Shown: one piece after another, positions 21,625-34,400 of the stretch
How the letters are laid out: every line of letters starts with the position of its first letter
Position numbering within the stretch: the first letter of the stretch is position 1
Source of the DNA: Coturnix japonica
Taxonomy: Eukaryota; Chordata; Aves; Galliformes; Phasianidae
Direction of reading: 5' to 3'
Length of the DNA: 64,000 nt
Assembly (NCBI RefSeq): GCF_001577835.2
Contig: NC_029516.1
Span: 72,361,221 to 72,425,220, forward strand
The notes under the pieces: generated by a model
The model's database searches: none
The model's input: only the letters and a program-made list of their open reading frames with translations
Told to the model about the DNA's origin: nothing
Translations under genes and position numbers: made by a program

Positions 21625-23199
21625 TTGCCTGAAGTGTTTGGGAAAGCTGACAGAGTATAATAGTGCAGAGACTATTTTCTTGCTTCTCAGCAAACACAGC
21701 ATTAATCGTCTGGGCTTAATATAGCCTTCCACATGCCAACTGGGTGCAAAATTATGGCTAGTATTAGAAAACCACTTACCATGTGGACAGGCTTAAAGCG
21801 CAATAAGCTGTGGGGTGTAGATGCAGATGGAGTGTGCCTAAGGATGTACTGTGACCTTGAGAATTGTATGCCATGTCTTGGGAGATATAGTGCCTCTTTA
21901 TTATGGACCCTGACAGAGATGGAGTCCTTCATAAGTGGTGGGGCATGGAGGGACTTGGCTTTGGAGTCAGGCTTGAACTTTGGGATCTGAGTGTATCTAG
22001 AGATTTACTGGAATTTGTTTTATATGCCGTCATATCTGTATGATTAATGTATAAACCAATATACATCAGGATTATTCCACGGAAGGGAATCCACAGCTCT
22101 AGGTGTTTACAACAACATCACATATAGAAATAACACAGATCTGTAAGCATCCTTTATGCTTTTCTATACCCAGCCTCGTTTGGTTATTTGCCTTCTGCCA
22201 AATAGCTACATTAATTTTGATAGAAATGGAGCAGAAATATGGCTGAGTATCTCATCTGAAACTTTGTCTTAGCTTTTGAAGGATGCATATTACAAATAAG
22301 GTCAAAGCCTTTAACACCCTGTATCGTAACATCTGTACAACACATCTTAGAGGCTGTTATTCCAGTATTACTACCTAGAAATGTGCGCTCAGTCGTTCAC
22401 TGCTTATGTAACACTCTTTTTTTCTGTACATGAATTACATCTCCATCTTGTTGTCTCTCCATAGATTTTTTTGAAAGTCATTAATGATCAATTTTGTCTA
22501 ATGAGTTACAGGTTTTGCAGCATATTCCGTGTCATTCTTGCTGTAGTTGGTCTCCTTCGTTATGCAGAGATCTCTCTCTGTGTTCTCTGACGAGAGGATT
22601 AATTTGAAGAGCATGGTGATAAATATACTGTTGGTGAAGTCTTTTGGACAAATGTGAATCTTTGCTAAAATTAGAATACATTCAGCCTATCATTTCCATA
22701 GTTCTCCAGATACTGACATACAGTGACAAGCAGAAGACTGTGATTCACCGATCAGGATTTTCAATAGTCACCCACCACCAGTATTTAGGTGATAATGTCT
22801 GTACTGGATGTTATGACATGTCTATCCTTCCTACCTATATTGCAGGTTACTGAGCACAGGGACCCGCTGAGTGGACAGAGAGGAGCCAGTCCCCAGATAA
22901 GCAGGGCTGGAAATCTGGCCAGCAGCAATGGGCACAGCTGGGCCTTTGTGAGAGTCAGGACAGTCCTGGGTTACTGTATGTCTTAGTGTCCCTGTTCTCT
23001 GAAATACAAGGCTGTAGAAAACTGTGGCTTAGCTCAGCTCCTCAGGGAGGAGTGGAGCACTGCTGAGTGGCTCCTTTATCTTCTCTTATTCTATCTATCA
23101 GCACCTTCAGCTGCTGTTTTTCACCACTTCCTTCACCTTTATATCTATTGACTGGAATGATCTTATAGACCAATCAATTTTGCTAGATCTACCAATTGC

Positions 23200-23222
23200 T
23201 TTTTTTTTTTTTTTTTTTTTTT
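23200..23222. repeat. Poly(T) run of 23
   Basis: Uninterrupted T run followed by a short A-run cluster at about 23290. No retroposed body is recognisable next to it on the minus strand. Confidence 0.9.
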
Positions 23223-24118
23223 AAAGCAAACAACCTTCATATTTTGATGTTCCATTTGAGCTCTTTCCTTTCTGCAGTGATCTGGCTTTAAAAAAAAAAC
23301 CACAAAAACGAGAAGCCGGAGTAATAATACACAGTGCAGCTGCACAATATGGATGCACTGTAAATACATATTTCTCCATATATATGAACATCTCCTCCTC
23401 TGTGCTTTCCTGTGGGACTTGTAGCTTGTAAGACTCCAGATGCCACAAGCCTGGAATAGAACTTCCTATATGGAGAACAGACTTTGACACTTAAACATTG
23501 CCCAGAATTCAGCATTGTTTTTTCTGCAGTGTGTCTTGGGCGTGCAAGCAAGTACAAATTCTCTTCTGTTTGATGCACTGGCAAAGAAGTCTCTTTGTTC
23601 TACCACAGACAGGCACTTACTTGCCAAAAGGATGTTGCTCATGTTTCAGCGTTAAGACCTTGCTGTGGCATGACATATCTGTCTTGAAAAGCTCAGAAAT
23701 ATTTGGCTTAAAAGCCAAGTGAGAGGAATGTATTTCCTCTGTTTTGAACCCACAGACAACATATGTAGTTGCACGTGTCTTAGATTTCTGTCTTGCTGTC
23801 TGTGCTTGGTGCTGGAGTGCTTCACTGGGGCTCCTTGAAGGAGCAAGCCATGGGCTGGGGTGGGTGCAAGATGCAGAGGAGAGACCAGAAACCCTGGGAG
23901 GAACAAGAAGAAAAGGAAAAGGTGGATGGTGTTGTGTGAGTTGTGCCTCTCCACAGGAGACAAGGGGAGCATCATGGTTCAGTGGATCTTGGAAAAGGAG
24001 ATTAGCAGTGTTGAGCCAGGGCACCGATAATCTTGCAGAGTTTGTAGCTGTGGGAAGGAGGGGGGTTGTTTTTGAATGGTTGGATCTTGAAAACACCCAA
24101 ATTTACACCCAAAAGCAC

Positions 24119-24870
24119 TGAAGATCTTGTCAGGGCCAGGTGTACTCAGTCCATATTCAGCACAAACCTATTAGCATTTATCAGCAGCTTACTTGCATCA
24201 CAGATGGAAACAAACTACACTATACTGCACTTGTAAGAGAGAAGCTAGAATATATTTATTGATGTAATATAATGTAGTGATTTAACAGTAACTTAAGATT
24301 TGAGATGGCTAGATACACTTGATTATTTACTGCTTAGAGGGTTGGATAAACACATAAGAGGCCCTCCCATTTAGTTATGAAGTTCAAAGTGGACCCCCTT
24401 GCTTTCTAAACTCCTTGAACCAAAGAGGTAAGGAGCCACTCTTAGTCCCAGACTTGGTCAGTGGTTTATGTCTAAGGGATTATATGTGCACAATCAATCT
24501 AAGATATAATCTTAGCAAGGCTAACAAAGCCTAAAACCAATCTAAGATATGTGATCTCAGTGAGGCTAACAAAGCCTAATACAAACAATTAGTCACTTAC
24601 TGAGGATCTGTATCAGCAAGGTGTCTTGACATCAAGAAGTACAGGATCTCTGCACAGGTTTAATCTAGAGGGGTGCCCCTACTCAAGAGGAGATCTTGTC
24701 ATGTCACTGCCATTTAGGAGAGCTGATAGGGTGCTCTTAGGCTCCTCAGTGTTTATGAGGTCAGATGTTTGCCTCAGTCATAAGTTGCTTTTTTTCTTTC
24801 TGCTCATGCTCAATTGGCCTTCAGCTGTTGAACAAGTAGTCATCAGTTCTTTTAGCCACCAGGTTTGAGG
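24119..24870 (-). mobile_element. Possible old solo LTR (family unknown)
   Basis: Read on the minus strand, this AT-rich block has internal short tandem duplication and an AATAAA-type signal near 24258. It is followed by a T/C-rich stretch, the usual order of an avian LTR's promoter, polyadenylation site and downstream part. It contains no CR1 sequence and no coding remnants. I could not find matching TG/CA ends or a target-site duplication, so edges and identity are tentative. If real it is a decayed, ancient, non-coding fossil. The alternative is simply unique DNA. Confidence 0.22.
24495..24582. repeat. Two-copy tandem duplication (about 43-45 bp)
   Basis: Copies at 24495-24537 and 24538-24582 both start CAATCTAAGATAT and both contain GGCTAACAAAGCCTAA. 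They differ mainly in the middle. The divergence shows the duplication is not recent. Confidence 0.85.
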
Positions 24871-27800
24871 CAGATTTGTGGTGGTTAGCCCGTCTTAGCA
24901 AAAGTGTTGTCAATGCTGTTGCTTATTGTCCACTGTGTAAGGCCTTGTCTGCAAAGGCAAGTGAAAGGAGGGAGTTGAGGGAAGGAAAGTGGTAAGAGGG
25001 AGCAGGGGGGGCACACAGTCATACCTTGCAGTCCAGTGGAATCACAAATCAGATATGACCCAAACTGCCTGTGACTTAGACTACACCAGGCTACAGCTGC
25101 TAGTTCAAAGCATTTTAATGCAAGCACACACATTGCCCCTTGGTGCTTTTGTGCTAGGCTGCTTCTTGTGTATTGGATTAGTTTCTACCTGAACAGGTGA
25201 GATACAGAAATCTTTGGAGCTTGGGAGCCCTTCTACCTTTAGTGGAAGCCCTTGTCCTTCACTTCACTACCATTGGGTAGGGCACAGCAGACTACTGCTG
25301 CAAGCATGTAGTGTGCTGCATTGGCAATCAAACAGTTTTCGGTCTGGGGTTGATGCCAGTTGACTTCACCTCAAGCATCCACAGGTAAGCAGAGGTTGCT
25401 GTACTAATAGGAAAGACAGCTGCTCCAACATGCTGCTACTTGTTGGGATTTACCAGCCCTGTCAATCTGCCAGGGAAGCTGCGAACGTTTTGTTCCTCAG
25501 CCTGAACTGTATAAAATCATTCAGGTCATCAACCAGTTTGCTGCCTTAAGCTAATCTGTTTGGTTTTGTGCTGCTTTTTTTTCCCCATTACTTGAATTTG
25601 GGGAGTCATCTGTAAACTGCTCTCCTAGATGTCCATTGGATCCCAGTGTCCTTGCAGGAGGAGCAAGAGCAAGCTGAGGTTCATACCTGCTTTTCCGCTG
25701 TTGGGGCTGTCTGAGGGAAGACACCTTTCCATTGCTTGAAGCCATTCTCACTCACATCCCTGCCCCGGATTAATGAAAACAGAGCAATCTTCTTCCACCA
25801 TGAGCTCTGCCATGCCTGTTAAAAGTGGCTTAGATCTGTTTTTTAATTTGTAATTTTCTTAGAAACTTAACTTAGGCCTTACCAATTTCAAATATTATAG
25901 AGTGACAGCAAAGGAGGGGAACCTTCTGCTTAATGTAACACCAGGACTGTTTTATGGTGGACAAGCTCCAAGCAAAATGACTGAAAACGTGCATATTCAT
26001 GGCCATTAAAGTCATAATACAGTATGGATGGCCTCATAGCTTAAAACAGTGAATGCAGTAGTCGGAACTGCTGTAAATGAACATTCATGAGTAAAGAAAG
26101 ACAAAGTTTATTTAAAAATGTACATTGACTCAGATTATTCACTTGGATGCAGCTTCTCCTTAGGTTGACTGAGACAGCAGTGGCTGGAGTGGGAAAAGGC
26201 AAAGTAAAAAGGTACAGAAGAAAAGCAATAGAAAGCATTCTTTCATGCTTCACCAAATGGATGCTGAACTACCAAACGCCTTCTCAGAGGGTGGGAAGAT
26301 GTGATCTTTATGCGATGGAGCACCCTCTGGCAGAAACAGTGACAAGCAGGGTTGTCCCAGAGACCTTCCATGTTGGTTCAAAAGCGTGTGCCAAGGCTGT
26401 CGTATTGCAAAATCTTAAAGGAAGGATAAGGACCCCACCATTCACTGTGGGACTGCAAGGCTGTAGGATTGGAAGGACCTGGCTGGGTCAGGAGGAAAGA
26501 CTTACTGGTGGTTGTCCTGCCCTCATACCTGTGCTTTAGAATAGACCTCTAGGAGTCAGCTATCATTAGTGTCTCAACAAATTACACTAAAATTTGGGAA
26601 CCAGTTCCTCTGGGCACTTCAGTAAACTTGGACTCTATTAGACATCTTCCAGAAACTCCACTGAGTCTTTGCACATTTACTTCAGTGTTATTAATTTACA
26701 AGAGTTACTTCAATTAGGAGACTCTGTTAACTTGTAAAACTTTACTTATTTACACTGTTTCTTGGAGATGGATTTTCTCAAAGTGTGATGATGATGTGCT
26801 TAGGCATTGCAAATCCTCTTGCTGCTTTTGTCAACAGACAGGTTGAGAGCATTAATCAGAGAGATGCACACTTCCTGGCAGTGGCTTTACTTTGGACCCT
26901 CACTGCAGGGCACATAACTGCAAGGCACCAGCTTCCCCCCGAGTCTGAAGGAGCTCTGCTCATGGACATCAGCCTTTCATGGGGCTTAGAAACCCCAGTG
27001 GAAAGGCAGCAGCAAATCAGGGTGTTTCTCAGAAACTCTATAGGTAAGATGCAAAATTATGCTGTCTGAGCTTCAAAAGCAAAGTGCTCTCCCTAAACCG
27101 TTTGTTTCAGCTCAAGGCAATTTTCTTGCACCATCCACATCTCTAAAGCACGAAGCTTTAGCAGGGCAAGAAACAGGTTTGGGACTCAGTGTGCTCCAAA
27201 TCACTTTCCAGCTGAATGAAAAATTATAGTTCAGATTAACCCTACCGTGAAAGGAAACACAAAGTGAGGTGGACTGGGAGTTTTGTGACCTCAGGGTTGA
27301 CTGGATGATCTTGAAAAGTGTCCAAAATACTCCCTGCTTGCTTAGAAACCTCCAAGTGTTTTCAGCCTGAGCCAGTTATGCAGCTCTGTGTTATGTGAGT
27401 GGCAAATGTGGTAGGTAAATGTGGCTGATCTGGGAGTTGCTGGTATACCTCAGTGGTATGAGGAATTTGGCATGATTTCTGCCCTGCCCCAGCCAGATGT
27501 GGTGTTCATCCACGTGTCTGCTGCAGGTGAGATTTAAGAAAGAAAAGCTTCTCTTTTCCGCAAGCTACAGAGATTTTGCTCTGGGCACTTGGTGAACCCT
27601 CCTCTCCCAGACCAGCAGGCACTTTATGATGTATGGCTTGAATCTACCCAGCAGACTGGACAAGTTCTGCTTCCATGGTGGATTTAGTGAAGCAGTGCTG
27701 GGGAGCGTGAACCCACATGCTAGCTGGTTTGGGCAAGAAGAAAGCCACTGGTGATGAGAAATGAGCATAACATCCAGATGCCCAAGCAGACAGAGGGACA

Positions 27801-27896
27801 CACAGTTTGGTATAGGTTGTGTAGAAATGAATTTTTACTCCTTTTGACCCGTGTACAGTGTTTGTCTGTCTGGCCACTCAGACTTCTTTATGTGTT

Positions 27897-27925
27897 ATTC
27901 ATAGCACTATTCATAGCACTATTCA
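27897..27925. repeat. Short tandem repeat, 12-bp unit
   Basis: Two exact copies of ATTCATAGCACT are followed by the start of a third. This is a small replication-slippage product. Confidence 0.9.
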
Positions 27926-30759
27926 ATGTATCGACAGCTACCTTCCTTGAAAGCTGCAGGGAAGGGATAACTCACTACCTTTGTATGTGGCAAATGCCAA
28001 TAATGAAATCGGATTCGACAGGCTTCCCTTTCCAGAGAACTCTGTGGATTCACAAATATGTTATTAGCATGTTAGCTTTTGCCACTTGGAAGGGGTTTCA
28101 AAGTCAACATAAAAGCACAGTTTTTCAGCCCTTCCCATAGCTGATTTTTCTATAGGTGTCTGTGCAAATTCCAATCCACGTGTTAATGTGCATGCAAGGA
28201 TGTTGCTAGGGAACTCGTGAGGGCTAAATGAGGAAATGCTGTTAATAGAGGCAGGCGAAAGAGCCTCGAAAGTCTTCCTTTGCAGCTTTCCTGCTGGTTG
28301 CTGTTATATAAATAAAGGTGATTGTGGAACTGGGTTGGGTCATCTCTGGTATCAATGGGTCTTCGTGAATAGAAGCCAAAAAAGCCTTAGTTTGGTTCCT
28401 GTGGTAAGGCCCTGCTGTAGCTCCAGCCCAGGCAAGGTACTGGGCACCATCTGCTTTGGGAAGAGTTGGGCAAATGCTTTCTCTCTGGGTTAGTTTGTGG
28501 GGACTCTGTTCTGCCTCTTTTCACTGTGCATATTTGGCACTCAGCAGTGGGCAATTGCAGACCTTTCTGAGCCCCAGATTGGGGCAGCATTTTTCCATAC
28601 TGAAAATACTGAGCAGTGTCTAGATCGAAAAAGGAGGTGACTTTCCGCCAGTGCCTTTGCATGTCTTAGTGTTCAATTCAGCTCTAATGTAATCTTGTGT
28701 GAGAGGTTTTTCTCCCTTCTTCTGTACTGTAGGAACTTTATAGAACCCAAAAGATGCAAAGCGAGTGCTTACATCATACATTTAGAAGAGGCCAAAAACT
28801 TTTGGCTCAGATTACATATACATACGTTTAATACATGATCTTCCCAAATGAAGTCTTCTTCTCTTCCCTTCCTAAAGGCACATGATTTCTGTAACAGGGA
28901 TTGATCACATCGGGTTATGGAGTGCCGAGCTTGCCCTCTTTTGGAGGAACACGAAAATGTGTACATTATATATTTCCCAAGCATGTGGCTATGTGGCTCA
29001 TCCTGAAGGAGCTTTGATAACTCTGTAGCCCATCACATGCAAACAAACATAGAAAAAACTGGAATATTTTAGTGAAGTTAAAATGTTTGTTGAAATAATT
29101 CTCCGCTCCCCTGCTCCCTAGTGTTCAGCTCCAAAGATTTTGTTTTGAATCTTAAAAAAGGCTTTGCGTGCCCAAAAGATACTCTGTTTTTTTCCATTTC
29201 TTAGCTGATCTAATAAAAAATCCCTTGCAAGCTTTGTCTCATCTACAGCCTAAAGCCTTCACAACTGCAACAATAGTACCACTGTGAACACAGTTGCCTC
29301 CATTTCAATGAATCCAACTGTGGAGAACTCAAAGGGAATTAGCTGTGCAACCATTTAAAAATGACTCAAATGCATTTCTATGCACAAAAATGTCATAGCA
29401 TTAAAATCACGAGTCTTTTCAGGACGTGTCCCTTTAATGCAGCTGGGAATTGCCCTTCTGTAATAGCATGAACCTCTCATATCTAACCCTTCACAACCAC
29501 CAGGCATTAAAGATGAGAGAGTTTTTGTTGTACAGGGTTTTTGTGCCTAGAAAAGCACCAGTAGCCCAAGGCTCAATCTGAATCTTGTCTGTCCTGAGTG
29601 GGGATGATTTGGGAAGAAATGCCTTTGAAACCAAGGAGTTATTTGTAACACTAGAATACATCTCAGTGAGGAGGGATTAATGGATAGATAGAGTAGAGCT
29701 GAGCTGGTGAAATATACATGATTAATTCAGTTTTGACAGGATTATATAATTTATAGCCTGGATAACACCTCCAATTAGGCATATCACATTCTTTATTTGT
29801 ATGACTGTAAAGTAGAGGAATGCTACACGTGATTGTCAGCTCCAGCACGCTTGTTGCTGCACAATCAGGAATAAAGATCCAGTGTGACAGACAGTACCTG
29901 AAATGTACTGAGACTGCTTTGGAAAGCAGTGAAATATTGGACCTGTGAAACTTTTGCACAGAATGAATTCTTGATCAATTCCCTACATTCCCCTACTTTT
30001 GTCTTCACAGTTGTTCCCTCCCATCATGGAGGCCAGGTTTGGTCCCAAGGAATGAGTAAGAAGAGGAAGGCTTTTTAAGAGGCCTCATTGCAGTCATGGT
30101 CAAGGGGATAAGGAAAACCAGCTGGCTGGAGCTTCTGGCTCCTAAGAGGGCATTAACTACTCTTGCCATTTGTCCGTATCTAGAGGCCCAGTGAAGGCAC
30201 TGAGGGAAAGCAGGCTTAAGCTAAATTTCAGTCCATTCACACTCAACAAAATTGTTAAATGGATTTCAGCCCAAACTCCTCATTGCTGTCACTGCGCTCA
30301 AGACCTCACTTGTTATACTGGCGGGATATGCAAGGCTGCTGTGGGAGCTCCACTGTGCACCTCATGTCACGCCTCGGGGCTCCTGTTCACTGCACAGTTT
30401 GTACTCTCCGTGTTAGTGATTTAGGAAGTATCGCTGCATAAATCATCATGCAGGGAAATAACTTCACATCTCTGCCAAGTGTCTGTTTTCCTGTAGTCTT
30501 CCCCAGTATTTCAGGCTGGAATGGTAATGAGCAGAGAAGACCGCAGTGCTAAATTTGTGTGGAAGTGAGATGCCAACTCCTTAAGAATTCATTTATTGGG
30601 CTGCAGGCCAAGGCATATTCTGGCCTTTGGTTGCATGTTACATGCTGCATTTACTTAATCCATTGCAGAAGGGTTGAAATTTTGTCTCTAACGTCATGAA
30701 AGCATAATTGCATAGCCCTCTAGTTTTAGTAGCAATACATAACAAGGAGTGGGGCGAAC

Positions 30760-30785
30760 AACACTATCAAATAGTTGATAGTGTT
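30760..30785. repeat. Perfect inverted repeat (11-bp arms, 4-nt loop)
   Basis: AACACTATCAA and TTGATAGTGTT flank ATAG. The arms are perfect and AT-rich. No terminator or miRNA-like flanking pairing was seen beyond them. Confidence 0.8.
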
Positions 30786-31254
30786 ATTTGTCTTGGGAGG
30801 ATGAAGGTCTGCTCTGTGGCTCTGGAATCTTTCTGGGAGAGGTAAGATAAGGACTATGCACCTGTCTCTTCGCAACATCAAAGTCAGATTTATGATGTAC
30901 TTCTGAAAAATCTGGTTTGCATCTGCTTGCTTTTGCCTTCCCAGAGAAAGCCAGCTGCCTTGTTCTCTATCAGGAGAAGGATTCATCCTTGGAGATGACA
31001 CCGCCTTGAAACTGTTATAGAATATAGTATCCCTGGTAACTGAGGTTGATGAAGAAGAAATCTGTGGTGTGTTAAACCAGGAGTTGAGTGAGTGGGGGTG
31101 GATACTTCAGAAAAAGCATATGCCACACTGAGAAAACTTTAGTTGGTTAGCAAGCCCTGTGCCAGTATGAACTTGCTGTGATTCTCTATGGATTAAATCA
31201 GATTGAGATCAAGTACATTTGCATTGCTGTAGAGGTTTTGATTCTCTACCACAT

Positions 31255-31490
31255 GCAAACAAGGAGAAGATGGGGGACTTGGGCTTCTTCAACCTGGAGG
31301 AGAGAAGGGTCAGGGGACCAAGCAGCCGTATGTCCTTGCATACGTGGAGGTCGTCAAGAAGGCAGAGATGGGCTCTTTATTGAAGATAATTAATGGCTGG
31401 AACAGGTTGCCTGGAGAAGTTGTGAAGTCTCTGTCTTTGGGGTTCTGAAGAACTGACTGGTCTAAGCCCTGGGCAGCCTAGTCTGAATTG
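31255..31490 (+). repeat. CR1 LINE fragment, internally deleted
   Basis: Sense CR1 blocks appear in order: GGGCTTCTTCAACCTGGAGG, then GGGCTCTTTATTG, then GGAACAGGTTGCCTGGAGAA, then CCTGGGCAGCCTAGTCTGA. The middle is shorter than expected, so an internal deletion is likely. The terminal octamers are not recognisable. The copy is old. Confidence 0.8.
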
Positions 31491-34400
31491 AATGTTGACC
31501 CTGCTGAGATTGTTAATTTGCCAATTATTCTTTCTTCCCTTCAACTGAGTTGCCTTATAGCCAACACTCTTAATTCAAAGCTTTAAGAAAAAAATAAGCT
31601 TTTCAATCCCTTCTCTACTGGAGAAGCACTAGGACTAGAATATCTCCACAAAATGATGCAACCTGAATAAAAACACTTGCTCTAAAAATTCAGTTAAAAA
31701 AAACTTGAATATGATCTATGTAAAAGCTTAACTTTTAGACATATTTGTACACAGTGAATGGTACTGGGAGCGGTAACTAGGACTTTTCAGATTTTTTTTC
31801 ATATTCATATTCCAATTGCACCCCAAGGGGCTACTGGTAATAAGACCCCCCCATAGATTGGTCCAGTGCATGCCTTTGAAGAACATACAGATGAAGAAAA
31901 AAGTGAATTTATTATTAAGGACTTAATTTAGCTAAATAGAGCTGAATCTATGCTACCAATCTAAAAACTCCAATTGGTTTCCAGAAAGCCTGATCCTCCA
32001 TAGTTCTTCAGCTGTATATGATGGACTGCATGTTCCCCCAGAAGAACACACAGTCTCTGGCTGACCAGCACCCATCTGCTGTTATCTCCTGTCTTTTGAG
32101 AGCTCCCAATTTTCAGAAGGATAGCCTTGGTGGAGGTCACACTTTCCCTGCTCCTGATGCAGCATAGGGAAATGCAGGCATGGTGTGATAACTGAGACCT
32201 TGAAAGAAGGGACAGTGGATACAGCGTAGAGGAAAGCAGGAATGGTGTGATAAAATAGAGGGTGCAGGATAATGCTGGGCACCCCAGCTTGCTAGAAATT
32301 AGATGAAGAAATGTGGGACTCAGAGCTGGGCAAAAACAGTCCTAGGGTTATCAAAAATAAAATAGAACAAATTCCAACATGTATAAAACTCTCTATAAGC
32401 AGTAAATTTGGATGCAGTGTGGACTTATAGACTGAGGAAGAAGGAGTAAGGTATAAAAAATTGTATAAAAACATCTCCATATGGACCTTAGATGGAGGAG
32501 AAAGAACACATCAGCACCATCCTACTCCCTACAAAGAGAAAGAAAGGGTGTTTGACAGCAACAGTGTGTAAAATAATTCCAGATGAATTAGCACTCAGAT
32601 TTTTTTTTTTGTATTTTTTTAGGTAATAATTTTCCTTCTTTGCTTTTTTTTTTTTTTTCCTGCAATAATGAGATCTGGGCAAATCATAATTCTTTGATTA
32701 GACTGTTAAGATTTCAATTATGCTGACAGTAAATTCTTGGATTTACATATGAGGTCCATTTCCATCGTGTCTATAATGAGATTTTGGATGCAATGACAGC
32801 AGTCAAACAGCTGAAAGATAGCTATGGGAAAACCAACAAAAACCAAACAAACAGAAAAGAAACAGTGATTGGAAGGGGTGATAACTTCCTTGGGCTCTGG
32901 TTGTGCCCTCCAGCATGAAACATGTTCCCTGTCCTTCGGAAATGTGGTACCCACAAGGCCAAGCTCCTTTTGGGATGATGCTTTTTGGGAAAACCAGCAA
33001 GTGGGAGGCACCAGAGACAGCCACCAGCTGCAAGTCAGATGGCACTTAGGGAAGTATGTGAGATGTAGCTCTCCTCTGAGGATGGAGGTGAGCAAACATT
33101 TAAATTACTGATTCTATTAGTGAACTCAGGGCTCTGAGTGCTCTGTCTGGGACCCAGTTAAGATCCTCAAAACTTCTGTGTGCTGTTCTTAATCTATGGA
33201 TATGCTCAGTCTTTGCTCTGTTGCAGCCAAAGGCCCAAAACTGAGAAATTCTGTTGCCAGTGTGACCCATTCAGTCCCAGAGCATTTTGCTGAGATAAGC
33301 AAAAAGGCAAGTCGTGTAGTAGGTTTTGTACTGCTGAGCAAGGCACCTCGCTGAGACCACTGCTCTCATTTCTCATACTTTACCCGTTTTGTTGTCGAAA
33401 ACATTCATTTCCATTCACCTTTAGGAGTTTCATTTGCATAATCATTTTTCTTGCAAGGCTTCAGAATTGGCTGATCTGGACTCTCCACTTTAAAATATCT
33501 TAACTGCGCTTTTCAATATGCACACAATGCGGTGAGATAGAACAAAACAATCTTGTTGTGTTACCATAGAGACGTGCAGGGTCCAAGAAGGGTTCCTGCT
33601 CAGAATCGGACTGTTAAAGGGACAAGAGGCTGTTAAAATTTGATGGAGGGTTTAATCCTTGACCAGGCACTGATATAAATCAGCTCAGTGTGGGTGAAAT
33701 GAACTGGCAGTCCCTGTGGTTTGCCTTACAGACAGCACTCCTCGGTCCAGCTGGCCCAAAGGGGCTGTCGTCTTGGTAGTTACAGCAAAAAAAAGGAGAT
33801 GGAGGAAGGGGGGGAAAGGTCCAGGAAATTCACTTGAAAATGTTAAATCACTTTTAGCTTTTCCTTCATTTCTCTCCTCCTTTTTATTTGAGCGCTAATT
33901 AAGAGATTTCCCTTTGCACTTAGACAACCAAACTTTGCTTTTTAAGCATACATTTTTTAAGCAATGCTAAATGAGCTGCTGGGCTGACAGCTCCGCTCTG
34001 GAGACCCAAGTCCTGCGTTCCCAGTTGCAGGCATAATAGTTGGACTGTAGCTGCATTCCTGCACTGACCTGTGGAAACCACGCATCGGGCTGAGAGGATG
34101 CTGCAGTCTATGAGCCTGACAAGTTTCCAGTGTTGATGCTGTAGGTGCCAACTATAATGATGGTTCTGTGCAATGGAGGGAGAAGAAAGTGCCTCTCTAT
34201 GTACATAAAGGAGAGCAAAAATTGGTTGAGAGTAAATTCAGCAAGAAAACCTTCTGGCAGTTAACACTCTTTTTGCTTGGGACTCAATGTCTGGGCTCTC
34301 TATTTGAGCATGAGAAGGGTGCTCACAAGCTTTGCTAACCAGGCCCTAGTGCAATATGGAAAGGTGGTGCTCTGTCCTATGGTAGCTAACTGTAATGGGC

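Larger units (their letters stand above)
12346..24118. other. Long gene-free stretch
   Basis: I found no supported exon in about 11.8 kb. It holds an AT-rich homeodomain-site cluster near 13.5 kb, two hairpins near 14.3 and 14.6 kb, one uncertain CR1 relic at 16.6 kb, and a block open on both strands at 21.2-21.6 kb. A 23-T run lies at 23.2 kb. The rest is unremarkable unique sequence. Confidence 0.45.
24871..31254. other. Gene-free stretch
   Basis: I see no supported exon. The region has a 12-bp tandem duplication at 27.9 kb, a hairpin at 30.76 kb, and a faint CR1-tail-like string near 27293-27330 (GGGTTGACTGGATGATCTTG) that is too short to call. Confidence 0.45.

Noticed and set aside
23617-24121. 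Overlapping 159-, 107- and 125-codon frames on both strands
   Set aside because: They are low-complexity, without domains or paired splice sites. CpG content is low, and they look like chance openings.
27293-27330. CR1-tail-like phrase GGGTTGACTGGATGATCTTG
   Set aside because: It is a short match without the octamers or preceding blocks.
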